Shown here piece by piece: positions 18,539 to 29,418 of a stretch of DNA of 64,000 nucleotides. The first letter of the stretch is position 1. Each line of letters begins with the position of its first letter. A program made the translations under genes and the position numbers. Source of the stretch: CAVVEC01 sp963747105. GTDB taxonomy: Bacteria; Acidobacteriota; Terriglobia; Terriglobales; Acidobacteriaceae. The notes below the pieces were generated by a model that saw nothing but the letters and a program-made list of their open reading frames with translations, was not told the origin of the DNA and searched no databases. The DNA is taken from the NCBI GenBank assembly GCA_963747105.1, contig CAVVEC010000001.1, forward strand, positions 62,001 through 126,000, in the 5' to 3' direction.

Positions 18539-20082
18539 ATGTCCAGCCCTGAGCAACGGTCACAGCGAGCCAGTTTTTTCTCCTCTCTGGTCATGGCATG
18601 TTTGCTGCTATGTGGGATAGCCAGTGCCGCGCCTTCTATCACGCTCTCCAAGAAAACGGGACCGCCGACGAGCGGGATTGCGGTTTCAGGCCGGGGATTC
18701 AGGCCCAATGTCGGCGTGGATATTTATTTCGATACGAAGGATGAGGCGCTGGTCGTAACCAATGGCGAAGGGAAATTTGGAGACGCCAAGATTCATGCGC
18801 CGCGCAGTGCGCGTCCTGGCAAACATTGGGTCACGGCGCTGGAGCGAAATAACGACAAGGGCGCTCAGGAACCGTTCCTCGTGCAAACCAATTGGAGCCA
18901 ATTCCACTTCGACCTTGATCACGATGGGGTGAACCCGTATGAAAATGTGCTGAATTCCCGCACCGTCAAGAATATTGACTTGAAGTGGAAATACACCACT
19001 AACTCCGTCGTCAAGTCGTCCCCTGCCGTAGTGGGCGGGGTGGTTTACATAGGCTCCGATGATGGCAACCTCTATGCGCTGAAGGCGAGCACCGGTGTCA
19101 AGCTGTGGATATACAAGGGGCCGAACTACGGCGGAGTACTCTCTTCGCCTGCGGTAGCAGAAGGGGTGGTTTACATTGGTTCGTACGATTACAACGTCTA
19201 CGCACTTGACGCTAAAACCGGAACTCGATTGTGGAGCTACCCGACAAATGATTGGGTATTTTCCTCCCCTTCAGTGGTGAAAGGAGTGGTCTATGTCGGC
19301 TCCTTCGACGGGAAAGTGTACGCGCTGAGCGCCCGTACCGGTGCCCTCCTGTGGAGTTTTACCACTGGCTATATCGTCGATTCCTCACCCGCCGTAGCGA
19401 ATGGCATCGTATATGTTGCTCCCAGGATGGCAACCTGTATGCGTTAGATGCCGCCACCGGCCTTGAGCTATGGAGCTACGCGACCGGTCGCCCGGTGGAG
19501 TCATCACCGGCAGTGGCGAATGGAGCAGTCTATTTCGGCTGCGACGACCACAACGTATACGCACTCGATGCTACGTTTGGGACTTTGCTCTGGAGCTTTA
19601 CTACCGGCGAAGAAGTGTTTTCCTCGCCGGCTGTTGCGAATGGAGTTGTGTATGTCGGTTCCAACGACGGCAGCCTTTACGCACTCGACGCGAGTACTGG
19701 GAGGAAAATATGGGACTACCCGGCCGGCAAATGGGGAGGATCCTCGCCCGCCGTGGCGAAGGGGGTCGTGTATATCGGTTCGGTCTTCAGTTCTGGTTAC
19801 AACATCCACGCGGTGAACGCCATTAGCGGTAAGGGCCTCTGGAATTACGCCGCAGGCTATGTGGAATCCTCGCCTGCCGTGGCAGATGGCATTTTGTACG
19901 TCGGATCAGGTGACGCCAATGTCTACGCTTTCGGTTTGCCGCACGCTGATGAGAACAAGCACTATATTTCCAGACGCCCCACGCTGAAATCGCTTTCCCC
20001 CGACTTCAACCTCAAGGCGTCCGAGCCGAGTCGAGCAGATTCCAAGCCGAGTGACGCAATTCCAAAACGGCGTGTACTCTGA
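18539..20082 (+). CDS. exported PQQ-like beta-propeller repeat protein (one frameshift)
   Basis: The signal peptide (MACLLLCGIASAA) is followed by an Ig-like region (SITLSKKTGPPTSGIAVSGR) and then a series of about nine repeats of the form SSPAVANGVVYVGS.DG.LYALDA.TG..LW.Y.TG, the PQQ-like propeller repeat of BamB and quinoprotein dehydrogenases. The first frame breaks at VYVAPRM near 19418. Adding one G (GTTGCTCC to GTTGGCTCC) gives VYVGSQDGNLYALDAATG and continues to 20082. About 514 residues once joined. No dehydrogenase cofactor-binding residues are evident, so an enzymatic role is not supported; a surface scaffold is more likely. Confidence 0.75.
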
Positions 20083-20147
20083 TGCTTTTCCGCCGCAGAT
20101 CCCACGCTCCTGAATCGCCCGCAACCCTTTAGGAATCCAACTCGAAC

Positions 20148-21116
20148 ATGAAAGCCATCCAAGTCAATCAGACCGGCGGGCCGGAAGCGATGCAACTGGT
20201 GGACTTGCCGGTTCCGCAGCCCAAAGCGAACGAAGCCGTGGTCAAAATTTCCGCTTCGGGCGTGAACTTCATTGATGTTTACCAGCGCGAGGGCCGATAC
20301 AAAGTCGCGCTGCCGTTGGTCCTCGGACAGGAGGGCGCGGGAGTTGTTTCCGCAGTCGGCGCCGAAGTGACTTCGCTCAAGCCCGGCGATCGCGTGGCCT
20401 GGACCAGCATTCTGGGCTCGTATGCCGAGTACGCCGCCGTGCCCGCCGAGCGGTTGGTGCCCATTCCGCAGGGCGTGAGCGATCGCGATGCCGCTGCCGC
20501 GATGCTGCAAGGCATGACCGCGCACTATCTGAGTTACGACACGTTCCCGGTCAAGCGCGGCCAGACGGCGCTGGTGCACGCGGCCGCAGGAGGAGTCGGC
20601 CTGCTGCTGACCCAGATGGCTCATAACATCGGCGCCCGCGTGATTGGCACAGTTTCAACTGAAGAAAAAGCCAGGCTGGCGCGGCAAGCTGGGGCCGACG
20701 AGGTAATCCTCTACACCCAGGTGGACTTTGAAGCTGAAACCAGGCGCCTGACCAGCGGCAGGGGCGTGGACGTGGTCTACGACGGCGTGGGCAAGACCAC
20801 TTTTGAAAAAGGTCTGAACGTGCTCCGGCCGCGCGGATACATGGTGCTGTTTGGCGGGTCGAGCGGCCCGGTGCCGCCGTTTGATCTGATTCTGCTCTCG
20901 CAGAAAGGATCGTTGTTCGTGACTCGGCCCACGCTGGCGCACTACACCGCGACCACCGAGGAATTGCAGGCGCGCGCCGGAGCTGTTCTCGCGATGATTG
21001 CTGAAGGCAAGCTCAAGCTGCGCGTCGAACACACCTACAAGCTGGCCGACGCACAGCAGGCTCACCGCGATCTGGAAGGGCGGAAAACGACGGGGAAGTT
21101 GCTGCTACTGCCGTAG
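20148..21116 (+). CDS. qor: NADPH:quinone reductase, zinc-independent MDR family
   Basis: A 322-residue cytoplasmic oxidoreductase. It has the N-terminal GroES-like domain (GVNFIDVYQREGRY, LGQEGAGVV) and a Rossmann domain with VHAAAGGVGLLLTQMA, the NADPH-binding glycine motif. Zinc ligands of alcohol dehydrogenases are absent, which fits the quinone reductase (zeta-crystallin/Qor) branch. The reaction is one-electron or two-electron reduction of quinones using NADPH. It stands alone between the propeller gene and a toxin-antitoxin locus. Confidence 0.85.
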   Translation: MKAIQVNQTGGPEAMQLVDLPVPQPKANEAVVKISASGVNFIDVYQREGRYKVALPLVLGQEGAGVVSAVGAEVTSLKPGDRVAWTSILGSYAEYAAVPAERLVPIPQGVSDRDAAAAMLQGMTAHYLSYDTFPVKRGQTALVHAAAGGVGLLLTQMAHNIGARVIGTVSTEEKARLARQAGADEVILYTQVDFEAETRRLTSGRGVDVVYDGVGKTTFEKGLNVLRPRGYMVLFGGSSGPVPPFDLILLSQKGSLFVTRPTLAHYTATTEELQARAGAVLAMIAEGKLKLRVEHTYKLADAQQAHRDLEGRKTTGKLLLLP

Positions 21117-21126
21117 ATCCATCCCA

Positions 21127-21185
21127 ACTCTGTCACCCCGAGCGCAGTCGAGGGGCTTGCTGTTTGTCCGGCGCGGTCGGCGCGC
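21127..21185. repeat. dispersed intergenic repeat, copy A
   Basis: Contains 'GAGCGCAGTCGAGGGG' followed by 'CTTGCTGTTTGTCCG' and a GC-rich end. Copy B at 21955-22112 has the same 'CTGCTGTTTGTCCGCGCAG' phrase. The two copies bracket the vapBC-type genes. Such sequences are common intergenic debris in acidobacterial genomes. Confidence 0.45.
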
Positions 21186-21213
21186 GCAGTTGCCCAGAAA
21201 ACTGCGGCACGAC

Positions 21214-21627
21214 TCAAACCAACCGCAGCTTGGGAAAATCTCTCGCGTAGCGGCTGGAGTCGAGGGTCATCAACCGGTCGGCCTGCAGCAGCGCGTGGGC
21301 AGCGATCACGAAGTCGACCAGCAACCGCTTGGGCGAGCCGCCCTGGGAGCGCCGCCGGCGTTGCGCATAGGCAGCAAAACTCTTGCCCGCTTGACGCCAG
21401 ACGGTTTCGTCCAGATCAAAATCCACCGTAATGCCTGTGTTCGCCAGAAACTCATCCACGAATCCCTGGCTGGCTGAGGGATGAGCTAGCAGTTCAATAT
21501 AGACGGGTGCAGCAACGACTAGACCTCCCTGGGCATGAGCTTCCGCGAGTTGCACGGCTATTTTCGAAGCTAGAGGCTCGCTCGACCACAGAGCTGAGAG
21601 GACATTGGTGTCAAGGGCGGTCCTCAC
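21214..21627 (-). CDS. vapC: PIN-domain toxin, VapC type
   Basis: A 137-residue PIN-domain ribonuclease of a type II toxin-antitoxin module. The four conserved acidic positions are present: Asp in TALDTNVLSALW, Glu in PVYIELLAHP, Asp in LLVDFVIAAHALL, and Asp in LMTLDSSRY. It starts with GTG at 21627, overlapping the antitoxin stop (GTGA). VapC proteins typically cut tRNA or rRNA. The toxin looks intact while the antitoxin frame is broken in this sequence. Confidence 0.8.
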   Translation of the reverse strand: MRTALDTNVLSALWSSEPLASKIAVQLAEAHAQGGLVVAAPVYIELLAHPSASQGFVDEFLANTGITVDFDLDETVWRQAGKSFAAYAQRRRRSQGGSPKRLLVDFVIAAHALLQADRLMTLDSSRYARDFPKLRLV

Positions 21628-21877
21628 TTGCGGCCGCGCTCCTCAGTTCGCAACTCCCGAAGCCATGCATTGATTTCTTTCTCGCCGCCGGGGAACGTGC
21701 CGAGGGTTCCTTTGTACTTGTCAAACGGGCTGGCTGCGGCGCGCGCCGGGCGCAAGACGGTACGTTCGCCTTCGACCACAAATTCCACCCGGTCCCCGGC
21801 CAGAGACCCAGGCGGTTGCGGATCTGCTGCGGTACGGTCACTTGGCCCTTGCTGCTGATGGTGCTGGAGTATTTCAT
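21624..21877 (-). CDS. vapB: AbrB/MazE-type antitoxin, VapB-like (frameshifted)
   Basis: The N-terminus MKYSSTISSKGQVTVPQQIR is the swapped-hairpin AbrB DNA-binding motif. The read frame then goes wrong at LGLWPGTGW. Adding one C (GGTCTCTGG to GGTCTCCTGG, near 21801) gives LGLLAGDRVEFVVEGERTVL and continues to the stop at 21624, directly coupled to the toxin. About 84 residues when joined. Because the toxin is intact, the frameshift is most simply a sequence error; a cell with only the toxin would not be expected to persist. Confidence 0.7.
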
Positions 21878-21954
21878 ACTTACTTACAATTCCGACAGTA
21901 AAGATATCATTCTTTACCATCCGGAGCAAGGTGTCCCAAAGCGTCCCGACCCGG

Positions 21955-22112
21955 AGTCTCAGCACAGCTCACCCCCAGCGCACTCGGTAGGCCTGCTGTT
22001 TGTCCGCGCAGTATGAATGCAGAGGCGACCCGGGTCACGCTCAACAGCAGGTTCCTCGACACGCTTTCGCCGCTTCCGCGGCTGCAAGCGGCTCGGAATG
22101 ACAGGGTTTTCA
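21955..22112. repeat. dispersed intergenic repeat, copy B
   Basis: Shares the 'CTGCTGTTTGTCCGCGCAG' phrase with copy A (21127-21185). It continues into a part ending 'GCGGCTCGGAATGACAGG', a phrase frequent in acidobacterial spacers. It contains no gene and overlaps the 3' end of the next gene by a few bases. Confidence 0.45.
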
Positions 22113-22784
22113 GGTTTGCCCTTTCCTTGGTGAGTACCCTTGTACGTACGCCGGTACGGAGACACCGGGATCCAGCCTGGGATCGTCGACCGGCTTGCCG
22201 GCGGTCATCTCCAGGGGGATCACGCCCGCCCATGTGGGAAAGGCGTAATCTTCCTCATCGTCAATCGGCGGACCTTGCCGCATTTTCGTCGAGAACTCCG
22301 TGACTGGCAGGCGCAGGACGGAAGTTGCCTTGAGCTCTCTTTGGTTAGGCTGGCGGGAATCTTTCCACCGCCCAGGCAGGATGTGCTCGGACAGCCGGCG
22401 AAGGGCTTCCAGTTTCTCGGCAGGATCCTGCACCAGGACTGCCGTTCCCAGCACCACCACCGACCGATAGTTCATCGAGTGATTGAAAATCGACCGGGCA
22501 AGCACCAGTCCGTCCAGCAGTGTGACGGTCGCGCAGACCGACACACCCTCATCCAGGCGGCGTAGCATGCGGCTCGCGGCCGATCCATGAATGTAGAGGT
22601 TGTCGCCCGCCCGTCCGTAGCCGGTGGGGATCACAAAGGCCTGGCCGTCGGCGACAAATCCAACGTGGCAGATGAAGCCTTCATCAAGAATCCGATAGGC
22701 GGCGGCGCGGTCGTAAATGGCACGTTGCGGCTCGCGCACCAGACGGGTGCGCTCGCTTGGGGTGTAGGAATCAGAATCAGACAT
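22110..22784 (-). CDS. pyridoxamine 5'-phosphate oxidase-like flavin-binding protein
   Basis: A 224-residue protein of the split-barrel flavin-binding superfamily (NimA-like, PF12900 type). Typical blocks are AAAYRILDEGFICHVGFVAD, the strand VIPTGYGRAGDNLYIHGSAA, the SVCATVTLLDGLVLARS block, and MNYRSVVVLGTAV. It probably binds FMN or F420 and may act as a reductase or nitroreductase-like detoxification protein, but the substrate is unknown. A single gene. Confidence 0.8.
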   Translation of the reverse strand: MSDSDSYTPSERTRLVREPQRAIYDRAAAYRILDEGFICHVGFVADGQAFVIPTGYGRAGDNLYIHGSAASRMLRRLDEGVSVCATVTLLDGLVLARSIFNHSMNYRSVVVLGTAVLVQDPAEKLEALRRLSEHILPGRWKDSRQPNQRELKATSVLRLPVTEFSTKMRQGPPIDDEEDYAFPTWAGVIPLEMTAGKPVDDPRLDPGVSVPAYVQGYSPRKGQT

Positions 22785-22997
22785 TCAGAACAGGCTCCGG
22801 CAATCGCCAAGAATGAAAAGAGTGTAGCAGGAGAGATGGGAGAAAGCCTTCGCCCGTGGAGGGCGCGAAGGTCTCGCGCAGGTCGCAAGACCAGGGAGCC
22901 TTCACGGGGAGGCGCACTCCTCATCTGATATGTCGAGAACAAGCGGAATGGGTGTACAATCGGTGTCGTTTTTGAACCACGAAGGAGATCCCTGCTC

Positions 22998-24268
22998 ATG
23001 CTGGCGAGGAAGTTTTTGCGGACGCACGGCGCGGCGCAAGTGGTCGCGGCACTGCTACTAATCGTAGCTACAGCGTTTGAGCCAAAGGCATGGGCAGCCA
23101 GTAAGTACAAGGTGCTGTACAACTTCGCGGGTGGTTCGGATGGAATCGGGCCGAATGGTCTGATCTTCGGCCCGGCAGGAAATCTCTATGGCGCGACTGA
23201 CGTTGGCGGTGGAGGAGGATGCACTGACTACGGCTGTGGAACGGTCTTCCAACTCACGCCGCCCGATGGCAAGTGGGGCGAGAAAGTGCTCCTCCGCTTC
23301 AAGGGAATGAGAGGACATTTCCCCGACTCTGGGGTCATCACCGACGCTGAGGGGAATCTCTACGGCACCGCGTCAGGCCATTTCGGCGGATATGGCACAG
23401 TGTTCAAGCTAAGCCCCGGCGCGAACGGGAAATGGCGCGCGAGCGTACTGCACGCCTTTACCGGCGGCAACGACGGCCAAACACCCTACGGCGGGCTGGT
23501 CCGAGATGCCGGAGGCAACCTTTACGGCACGACGGATTTGGGTGGCGGCCGTGGGTCGTGCTACAACCTGTACTGTGGCACCGTTTATGAGCTGAGTCCG
23601 CCCCGCACCAAGGGAGGCAAGTGGAAGGAGAAAATTCTCTACCGCTTTAGGGGTAAATCGGACGGAGGCAACCCCTCGGCCGGCATGATCTTTGATGGGT
23701 CGGGGAACCTGTATGGAACAACCGAAATCGGCGGTGCTTATGGGTGGGGCACGGTTTTCGAAACTGAGGCACGGCTCAAACGGGAAATGGACGGAGAGCG
23801 TGCTCCACAGCTTCAATCAGAGTACAGATGGCGCAGAGCCCTTCAGCAGTGTGGTTTTCGATGCGCGCGGCAACCTGTACGCCACCACTTATTCCGGCCC
23901 GGGTTCAAACTTTGGTTCGGTTGTCGAGTTAACCTCAGGTTCGCACGGTTGGAACGAGAGTTTGATCCACGTTTTCCCGGGTGGCAGCGACGGAGGCAAT
24001 CCCTTAGCCGGCGTGATTGTCGATGCGGCGGGCAGTCTTTACGGCACAACATCTGGCGAACTAAGTGGCGGAAACGGCACGGTCTTCGAAATTGACGCCG
24101 AGGGCGGGCGGTGCCTGGACTGAGACTGTTCTCCATAGCTTTACCGGCGGTAGCGACGGCAGTTTTCCCGCAAATCCTCTGATCATGGACTCGTCCGGGA
24201 ACTTGTACGGCACAGCAGGAGGAGGCGGAAACCTGGGGTGGGGTCTCGTGTTTGAGATATCGCGCTAG
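22998..24268 (+). CDS. GloVer tandem-repeat exported protein (two frameshifts)
   Basis: The signal peptide (AALLLIVATAFEPKAWAA) is followed by about eight GloVer repeats (YKVLYNFAGGSDG, then GNLYGATDVGG...GTVFQLTP). The frame breaks at VFETEARL near 23763, where removing one A from AAA gives VFELRHGSNGKW. It breaks again near 24104, where removing one G from GGG gives EGGGAWTETVLHSFTGGSDG. The last frame ends LVFEISR at 24268. About 423 residues joined. Homologous in organisation to the gene at 8517-9655. Probably exported and of unknown function. Confidence 0.78.
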
Positions 24269-24283
24269 ACGTGCCTGCGAGGC

Positions 24284-25261
24284 TCATTTCATCCCTGTAG
24301 CGGCGGTCACAGAAGATCTCCTCGGATACCTGCTCTCGGGGTAGCGCAGGATAAGCAGCAAGGCCACAGTCCCCAACGCCATGGGGCAGAAAATACTGGA
24401 TTCCGGACCAACCGTTCCGCCGGTCAGCCATGTGGGTCCGAAAAACTCCGAGGTGAGAAGATTGTGGTAAGGAACCAGCCCACTATCGTGGACGCCGTAG
24501 AAGAATGTCTGTCCCCAGTCCCATCCCGCATGAAATCCGACAGCCCACCACAGGTTGCCGGTACGCCACAGAACCCAGCAGAACAGCAACCCGAAGACGG
24601 CAACCGAAAGCAGACCAAATGTAGTTTCACCGGGATTGCCCAGGTGCGCCAATGCAAACCCGGCAGAAAGTAGAAATGCAGTTGGCCAGAACCCCATCCC
24701 GCTGGTGAGGGTGAACTGAGCGTAGCCGCGGAAGGTGAATTCCTCAGACAATCCGACCAGGAGGAAAGCCAAACTCCAGCCTGCCGTGGCCCCCAGAATC
24801 GTAGTTCCGTGGATGGCGAGGCCGGTGATGCGGAAGCCGTGAAGCGCAAAAATCACCAGGAGCGTTCCGCTGATCCCCAAAAAGCCCCACAAAGCACCTT
24901 CCCCAAAATGTTTCTGCAGCCCAGACCGAAGAGGAAGACCATATTCCCCGAACTTGCGATGTTCGATCCTTGCCATGATCCAGGTGGCGATGCAGACGAA
25001 CACAAAACTGATCCCGGCAAATTGCGCAGTTCCAAGCGGAGTGAGCACCGCGACCGCGACCGTTCGACCGCCCGCGTGCAGCAACCGCAAAACTAAGCCC
25101 AGGCCGGTGGACATCGCCTGCAGAATAAGGAGGAAAATGAGCAGCCGCCAGCCGGCGCGAAGACCGTTTGGCCCGACGAAAACCTTGTTCGCGACCGAAC
25201 GGGTTTTCGATTCCGGCTCGGCCACGGGCGGCCCGGGCGGAATAACGGCTATATCGTTCAT
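24284..25261 (-). CDS. CPBP-family intramembrane metalloprotease
   Basis: A 325-residue multi-pass membrane protein with the Abi/CAAX protease signature: paired glutamates in GLSEEFTFRGY (the EExxxR motif), the His motif ALAHLGNP, and a third motif AVGFHAGWDWGQTFF. These residues form the active site of Rce1-like proteases. At least seven hydrophobic segments are visible. In bacteria these proteins are often bacteriocin self-immunity or membrane-protein processing factors, but no such cargo is next to it. Confidence 0.85.
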   Translation of the reverse strand: MNDIAVIPPGPPVAEPESKTRSVANKVFVGPNGLRAGWRLLIFLLILQAMSTGLGLVLRLLHAGGRTVAVAVLTPLGTAQFAGISFVFVCIATWIMARIEHRKFGEYGLPLRSGLQKHFGEGALWGFLGISGTLLVIFALHGFRITGLAIHGTTILGATAGWSLAFLLVGLSEEFTFRGYAQFTLTSGMGFWPTAFLLSAGFALAHLGNPGETTFGLLSVAVFGLLFCWVLWRTGNLWWAVGFHAGWDWGQTFFYGVHDSGLVPYHNLLTSEFFGPTWLTGGTVGPESSIFCPMALGTVALLLILRYPESRYPRRSSVTAATGMK

Positions 25262-25422
25262 TCTGGAGTTCCCCTCCCCACTCGAAACCGTCCCATTCTA
25301 CAGAGGATTGGACGCGGAATGTCTCCGCCGGATAGCCAGGTAATTGAGTCCGCAGAACGGCAGACATTGCGCGCTTCGCAGATCTGTCGCTTTTCCGGCA
25401 GTCACGACCCTGGAAATCCCCA

Positions 25423-28400
25423 CTACCAGTTCAGCTTCACCGCGAACTGGAACTGCCGCGGATCATAGGCGGCCGTCGGCTGACCCGCGCTCGTGTAGAG
25501 CTGATTGACGGCGGCGACGTTGAACCGGTTGGCGAGGTTGAACATATCGGCGATCAGGTCCATGTTCATGCGTTCGCCGAAATAGATCCGGCGGGATACG
25601 CGCACGTCGTTGAACACGGTCCAGGGCGTCAGGCCGGCGTTGCGCCCCAAGTTGCCATCCAGGCCAAGCAAAGTGACCTGAGGGGGCAGCGCTGTGGGTG
25701 ACGCCGGGAGAAAGGAAGCGAAGCAGACTTCCTGCAGGAACCCGGTGGGAGAGAACTTGGAAGCCACCGTCGGATAACCGCACAGATTGGTAGGCGTTCC
25801 CCCTGGCACCACATTCGGACGCGTGGTGAAGGGCGAGAATTGGAAGTTGTCGTCGTTGCCGGTGATGATGTTGAACGGCCGTCCCGAAGCGAATTCGATG
25901 ATGGGCGCAACCGTCCAGTTGCTGAAGAAACTGCTGCCGAAGCTGTCTCCGGCAAGCTTGCCGCTCTGATACACGCCGCTGAACACGAACCGATGGCGCT
26001 GATCGAACAGCGAGTTTGAACGTTCGAGTCTGGGGATAATAGCTGTCCTGCGGCGTCAGCGGCGATTGCAAGTCGGTGGAATCGTCGATGGCGTGCGACC
26101 ACGTGTACGACGCCAGAAATTCGTAGTGATCGCTGAAACGCTTGCGCAGGTTGGCGGTGAGTCCGTGATAAATCGAGCTGCCGTTGGAGTAGTTGGCGTC
26201 CATGTCGCTGAACGGAACGCAGTTGGCGAAGCGTGGCCGGATTACAGGCGGCGTTCGAGTCCGGCGGCTGCAGGATCGGTTGCGGCGCAACTGCAGCGCA
26301 GGGCGCGAACGGGCCGCGCCAGCGCAATCGAGGGATTCAATCCCGAGGGCCGGAAAAAGTTGACCAGCGCGGCGGCAGGAAGTACGGCAACTGCCCGGGC
26401 AGGCCACAGCCGGATCGCGCCGCAAGTCGGCACGTCGAGCGGGTTGGTCGGAATAGCCGCAGCCTTCGGTCGCCACTGCGGCCAGCCAGTTCTCGACCAG
26501 CAGATCCCCGCGCACAGTATTGGCGTTGATCGGCCGATTCAGGTGCCGCCCGCCGTTGAAGTTGTATGCCAGGCTCAAGGCGAATCCGCCGCCCAGGTCG
26601 TGCTCAAAGCTCAGGTTCGCCTGCTGCGAGTAGGCATACACGAAGTTCTTGCCCTGCGGATACCCAAACGGCTGGAACCCCAGCGGGAAACCCGCCGTTG
26701 ATGTAGTTCTGATTGATGAACAACGAGTTGGGCAGAGAACGGGTTGAACTGCTGCTGGTTGGGCAGATATCACCGAGCGCCGGTAACCGATGCCGGGATC
26801 GAAGCGGGCAGGCAACTCGGCACCGCTCAGAATTCCCTGGAAGATGTTGGATCGCGTTCAGGTTCGCGGGTTGCCCGCCGGCGTTGCATCGCCGGGATGC
26901 CGCCGAACAGCGCAACTGGCCGCTCTTCGATCCATCCGAAGCATCGCCCAGAAAATAGAGGCCGAGCAGCGGATGATCGTAGAACACTCCGTAGGAGGCG
27001 CGAACCACGGACTTGCCATCGCCTTTCGGGTCCCACGCCAGCCCGATGCGAGGCTGAACGTTGTTGGTATCGGTCTGGATGCCTTTTTGCAATCCCAGCA
27101 CGTTGTAAGCGGCCAAGCGCCAGCGGTCGGGCGGAGTGAACTGGGGCGGGAACTCGACGTCGTAGCGAAGGCCGTAGTTCAGGGTCAGGTTGGGCCGCGC
27201 CCGCCAGGAATCCTGCCAGAAGACTCCCAGGGGTTTGTTGGTGAAGGAGTCGTTCGGGTTGCCAATGCCCTGCACGAAGTCGTCTGGGAATCCCGAGTCC
27301 GTAGGCCTGCACCGGGGAAAATCCGGGAACGAGCTGCTGCAAGCTCGGAGGCCGGGAATTGCACAAGGTCGCACCCAGCCCCTGGCTCGCTGAGGCGCCA
27401 AAGTCGTAGACGCCGCCGTAGTTCACGGTGAAGGTCGCGGTCAGAGGGAGGTAGTTGAAGTCGGCGCCGAATTTTGTGTCGATGCCGTCCCATGGTCCAG
27501 GAAAAGTTGTCGGTGAACTGGTAGCGCTGTTCGATGCGCTGGATGTAGGAGTAAGGCTCGCGCCCGAAGAAAGCGAATCCCGGAATATTCACCGCCGGGT
27601 CGGCGCCGCCCGGCGCCGCTGGAATAGAAGTAAGCAAGCCCGCGGCGCGCATACTGGAAGCGGAACTCATTGACCTTGTTGCTGCCGATCGTCCAGGTGT
27701 CCTGGGCTACCCCGGCCACGTCGCGGTAGGTTTGCTGCGAAGTGCGCGAGTAGGCAGTTCTGTCCGAACACCTGGTTCTCGCCGTTGACCTCGATTCCGG
27801 TGACCGTGCTGGGGCTTACGTTGGCGCGCAACATCAGGCGATTGCTGGTCGTTGAGATTGTGATCGATGCGCAGGGAATAGAGGCTGGTGCCCTCGAAAA
27901 CCGGGAAGTTGCCGATCTGCGAGTTGAGCGTCTGGAACGATGCCGGCAGACCGGTGCAGATGGTGTTGAGCGGATTGCAGGAGCTGAAAAACTGTTTCAG
28001 CGGATCGCTGCCGCGGGAGGATCGCGAGGCCATTCGGTGCCCGACCAGCCCGAGGAATGCTGCCGGATAGTTGCCGTTCACCGCGATCCCCGAAGCAGCG
28101 CCCGCCAGGATTGAGTACTCCTGGAGCAACGAGCCGGCACATTCGGCGTGCCCAGGAACTGTGCCTGTTCGGCGTAACCTGGATCGTCTGAAGGTCTCGG
28201 AGGGGCACCGAAGACAAGGGGATGCGTCGAACGGCACCAGCCCGAAGTTGTCCTGCCCAATGCTGGAGAAACCGGTTTCGTGCCGCCGCGTGACTTCGTA
28301 GGAGAAGTAGTAGTAGGTCTTGTCTTTCTTGATCGGCCCGCCGAAGGCTGCGCCGGCCTGCACTCGCGTGTACGCCGGATTCGGCACGGTGCTGAAGGGA

Positions 28401-29202
28401 TTCACCGCCTGGAAATTGCGGTTGCGCAGGTAGCCGAAGACGTCGCCGTGAAATTCGTTGGATCCGGAGCGGGTGATGATATTGACCACGCCGCCGGAGG
28501 CGCGGCCGTATTCCGCCGCATAGCTGTTGGTGATGATCTGAAATTCCTGCACCGCTTCCTGGGAAACGGTGGAGCGCACGCCGTTGGTCGAGTTGTCGAT
28601 GGCATCGGCGCCATCCACGTTGACCAGGTTGGAGCGGCGCGCGCTGGCCACTCATGTTGAGCCCGGAGGTGGGCGCCGCGCCGATGTTGGGAGCGTTATC
28701 GCGCAGCACCTGCGAGTCGGTAAGCGCGAAATTGATGTAGTTGCGGCCGTTGATCGGCAGATTGTCGATGCGCCGCTGGCTCGATGGTGTCGGTCGTCGA
28801 AGAACTGCGCTGGGTTTCCACCAATTCGGCGTGGCGTTGACGTTGACCACTTCTTGGTTCCGCCGCGACCGAGAGCGCCACCGGCAACTGGGCCATCTGG
28901 CCCACAGTGACGCTCACGTTTTCGTCTTCGACCTTGGCGAAGCCCGTGGCTTCCACGCGTGACCAATAGGTGGCCGGCGGAAGCAGCAGCACGCGGTAGT
29001 TGCCCTGGCCATTCGCCAGCTGCCAGAACGCTCCACAGCCCTTGGCCTGATTTCGCGCCGTTACCGTGGCGTTGGTGACCACGTTGCCCTTGGGATCTTT
29101 CACCGTGACGTGCAGGTCGCCCGTCGCGGCACCTTGGGCAAAGGCGAATGTGGCCAGCAGCACCATCAAGACTGGTAGCGAAACGAGCTTGCGCATTGTC
29201 AT
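25423..29202 (-). pseudogene. Oar-like TonB-dependent receptor, broken by many short indels
   Basis: Locus of the size expected for a receptor (about 1250 residues). It starts with signal MRKLVSLPVLMVLLATFAFA and a CarboxypepD_reg domain (GDLHVTVKDPKGNVVTNATV). The plug pieces are INGRNYINFAL, VNVDGADAIDNSTNGV and VVNIITRSGSNEFHGDVFGY, and the C-terminal barrel ends FQFAVKLNW at 25423. The frame changes at least eight times, yet some frame is always open and family-like. Where I could work it out (near 28851 and 28828) one base in a homopolymer restores the frame. The first receptor (11927-15352), of similar length, has no such breaks. I mark it pseudogene only because it cannot be read as given. 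Confidence 0.75.
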
Positions 29203-29418
29203 AACAGTTTTCTCCCTGGTGGGTGGACAGAGCGGAAGGCGATGCCGATGCGAGCTGGCTGCGGGCAGAAAGCCATAGCCAGTCCGAATTCGTCGGAGGC
29301 TGCAGAGCGCGCATAGTTTTGCCGAACAAAGATTGTGCTGGTTTGTACACCAGAGAGTGCGGGGAAATCAAGCCAAATTACTTGAGGGAATTGGCCTGGT
29401 AAGCCCAGGGATGCGGCG

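Noticed and set aside
25423..29202. Several separate small genes within the second receptor locus
   Set aside because: The pieces follow each other in the order of one receptor and the frame changes fit single-base indels, so they are one gene.
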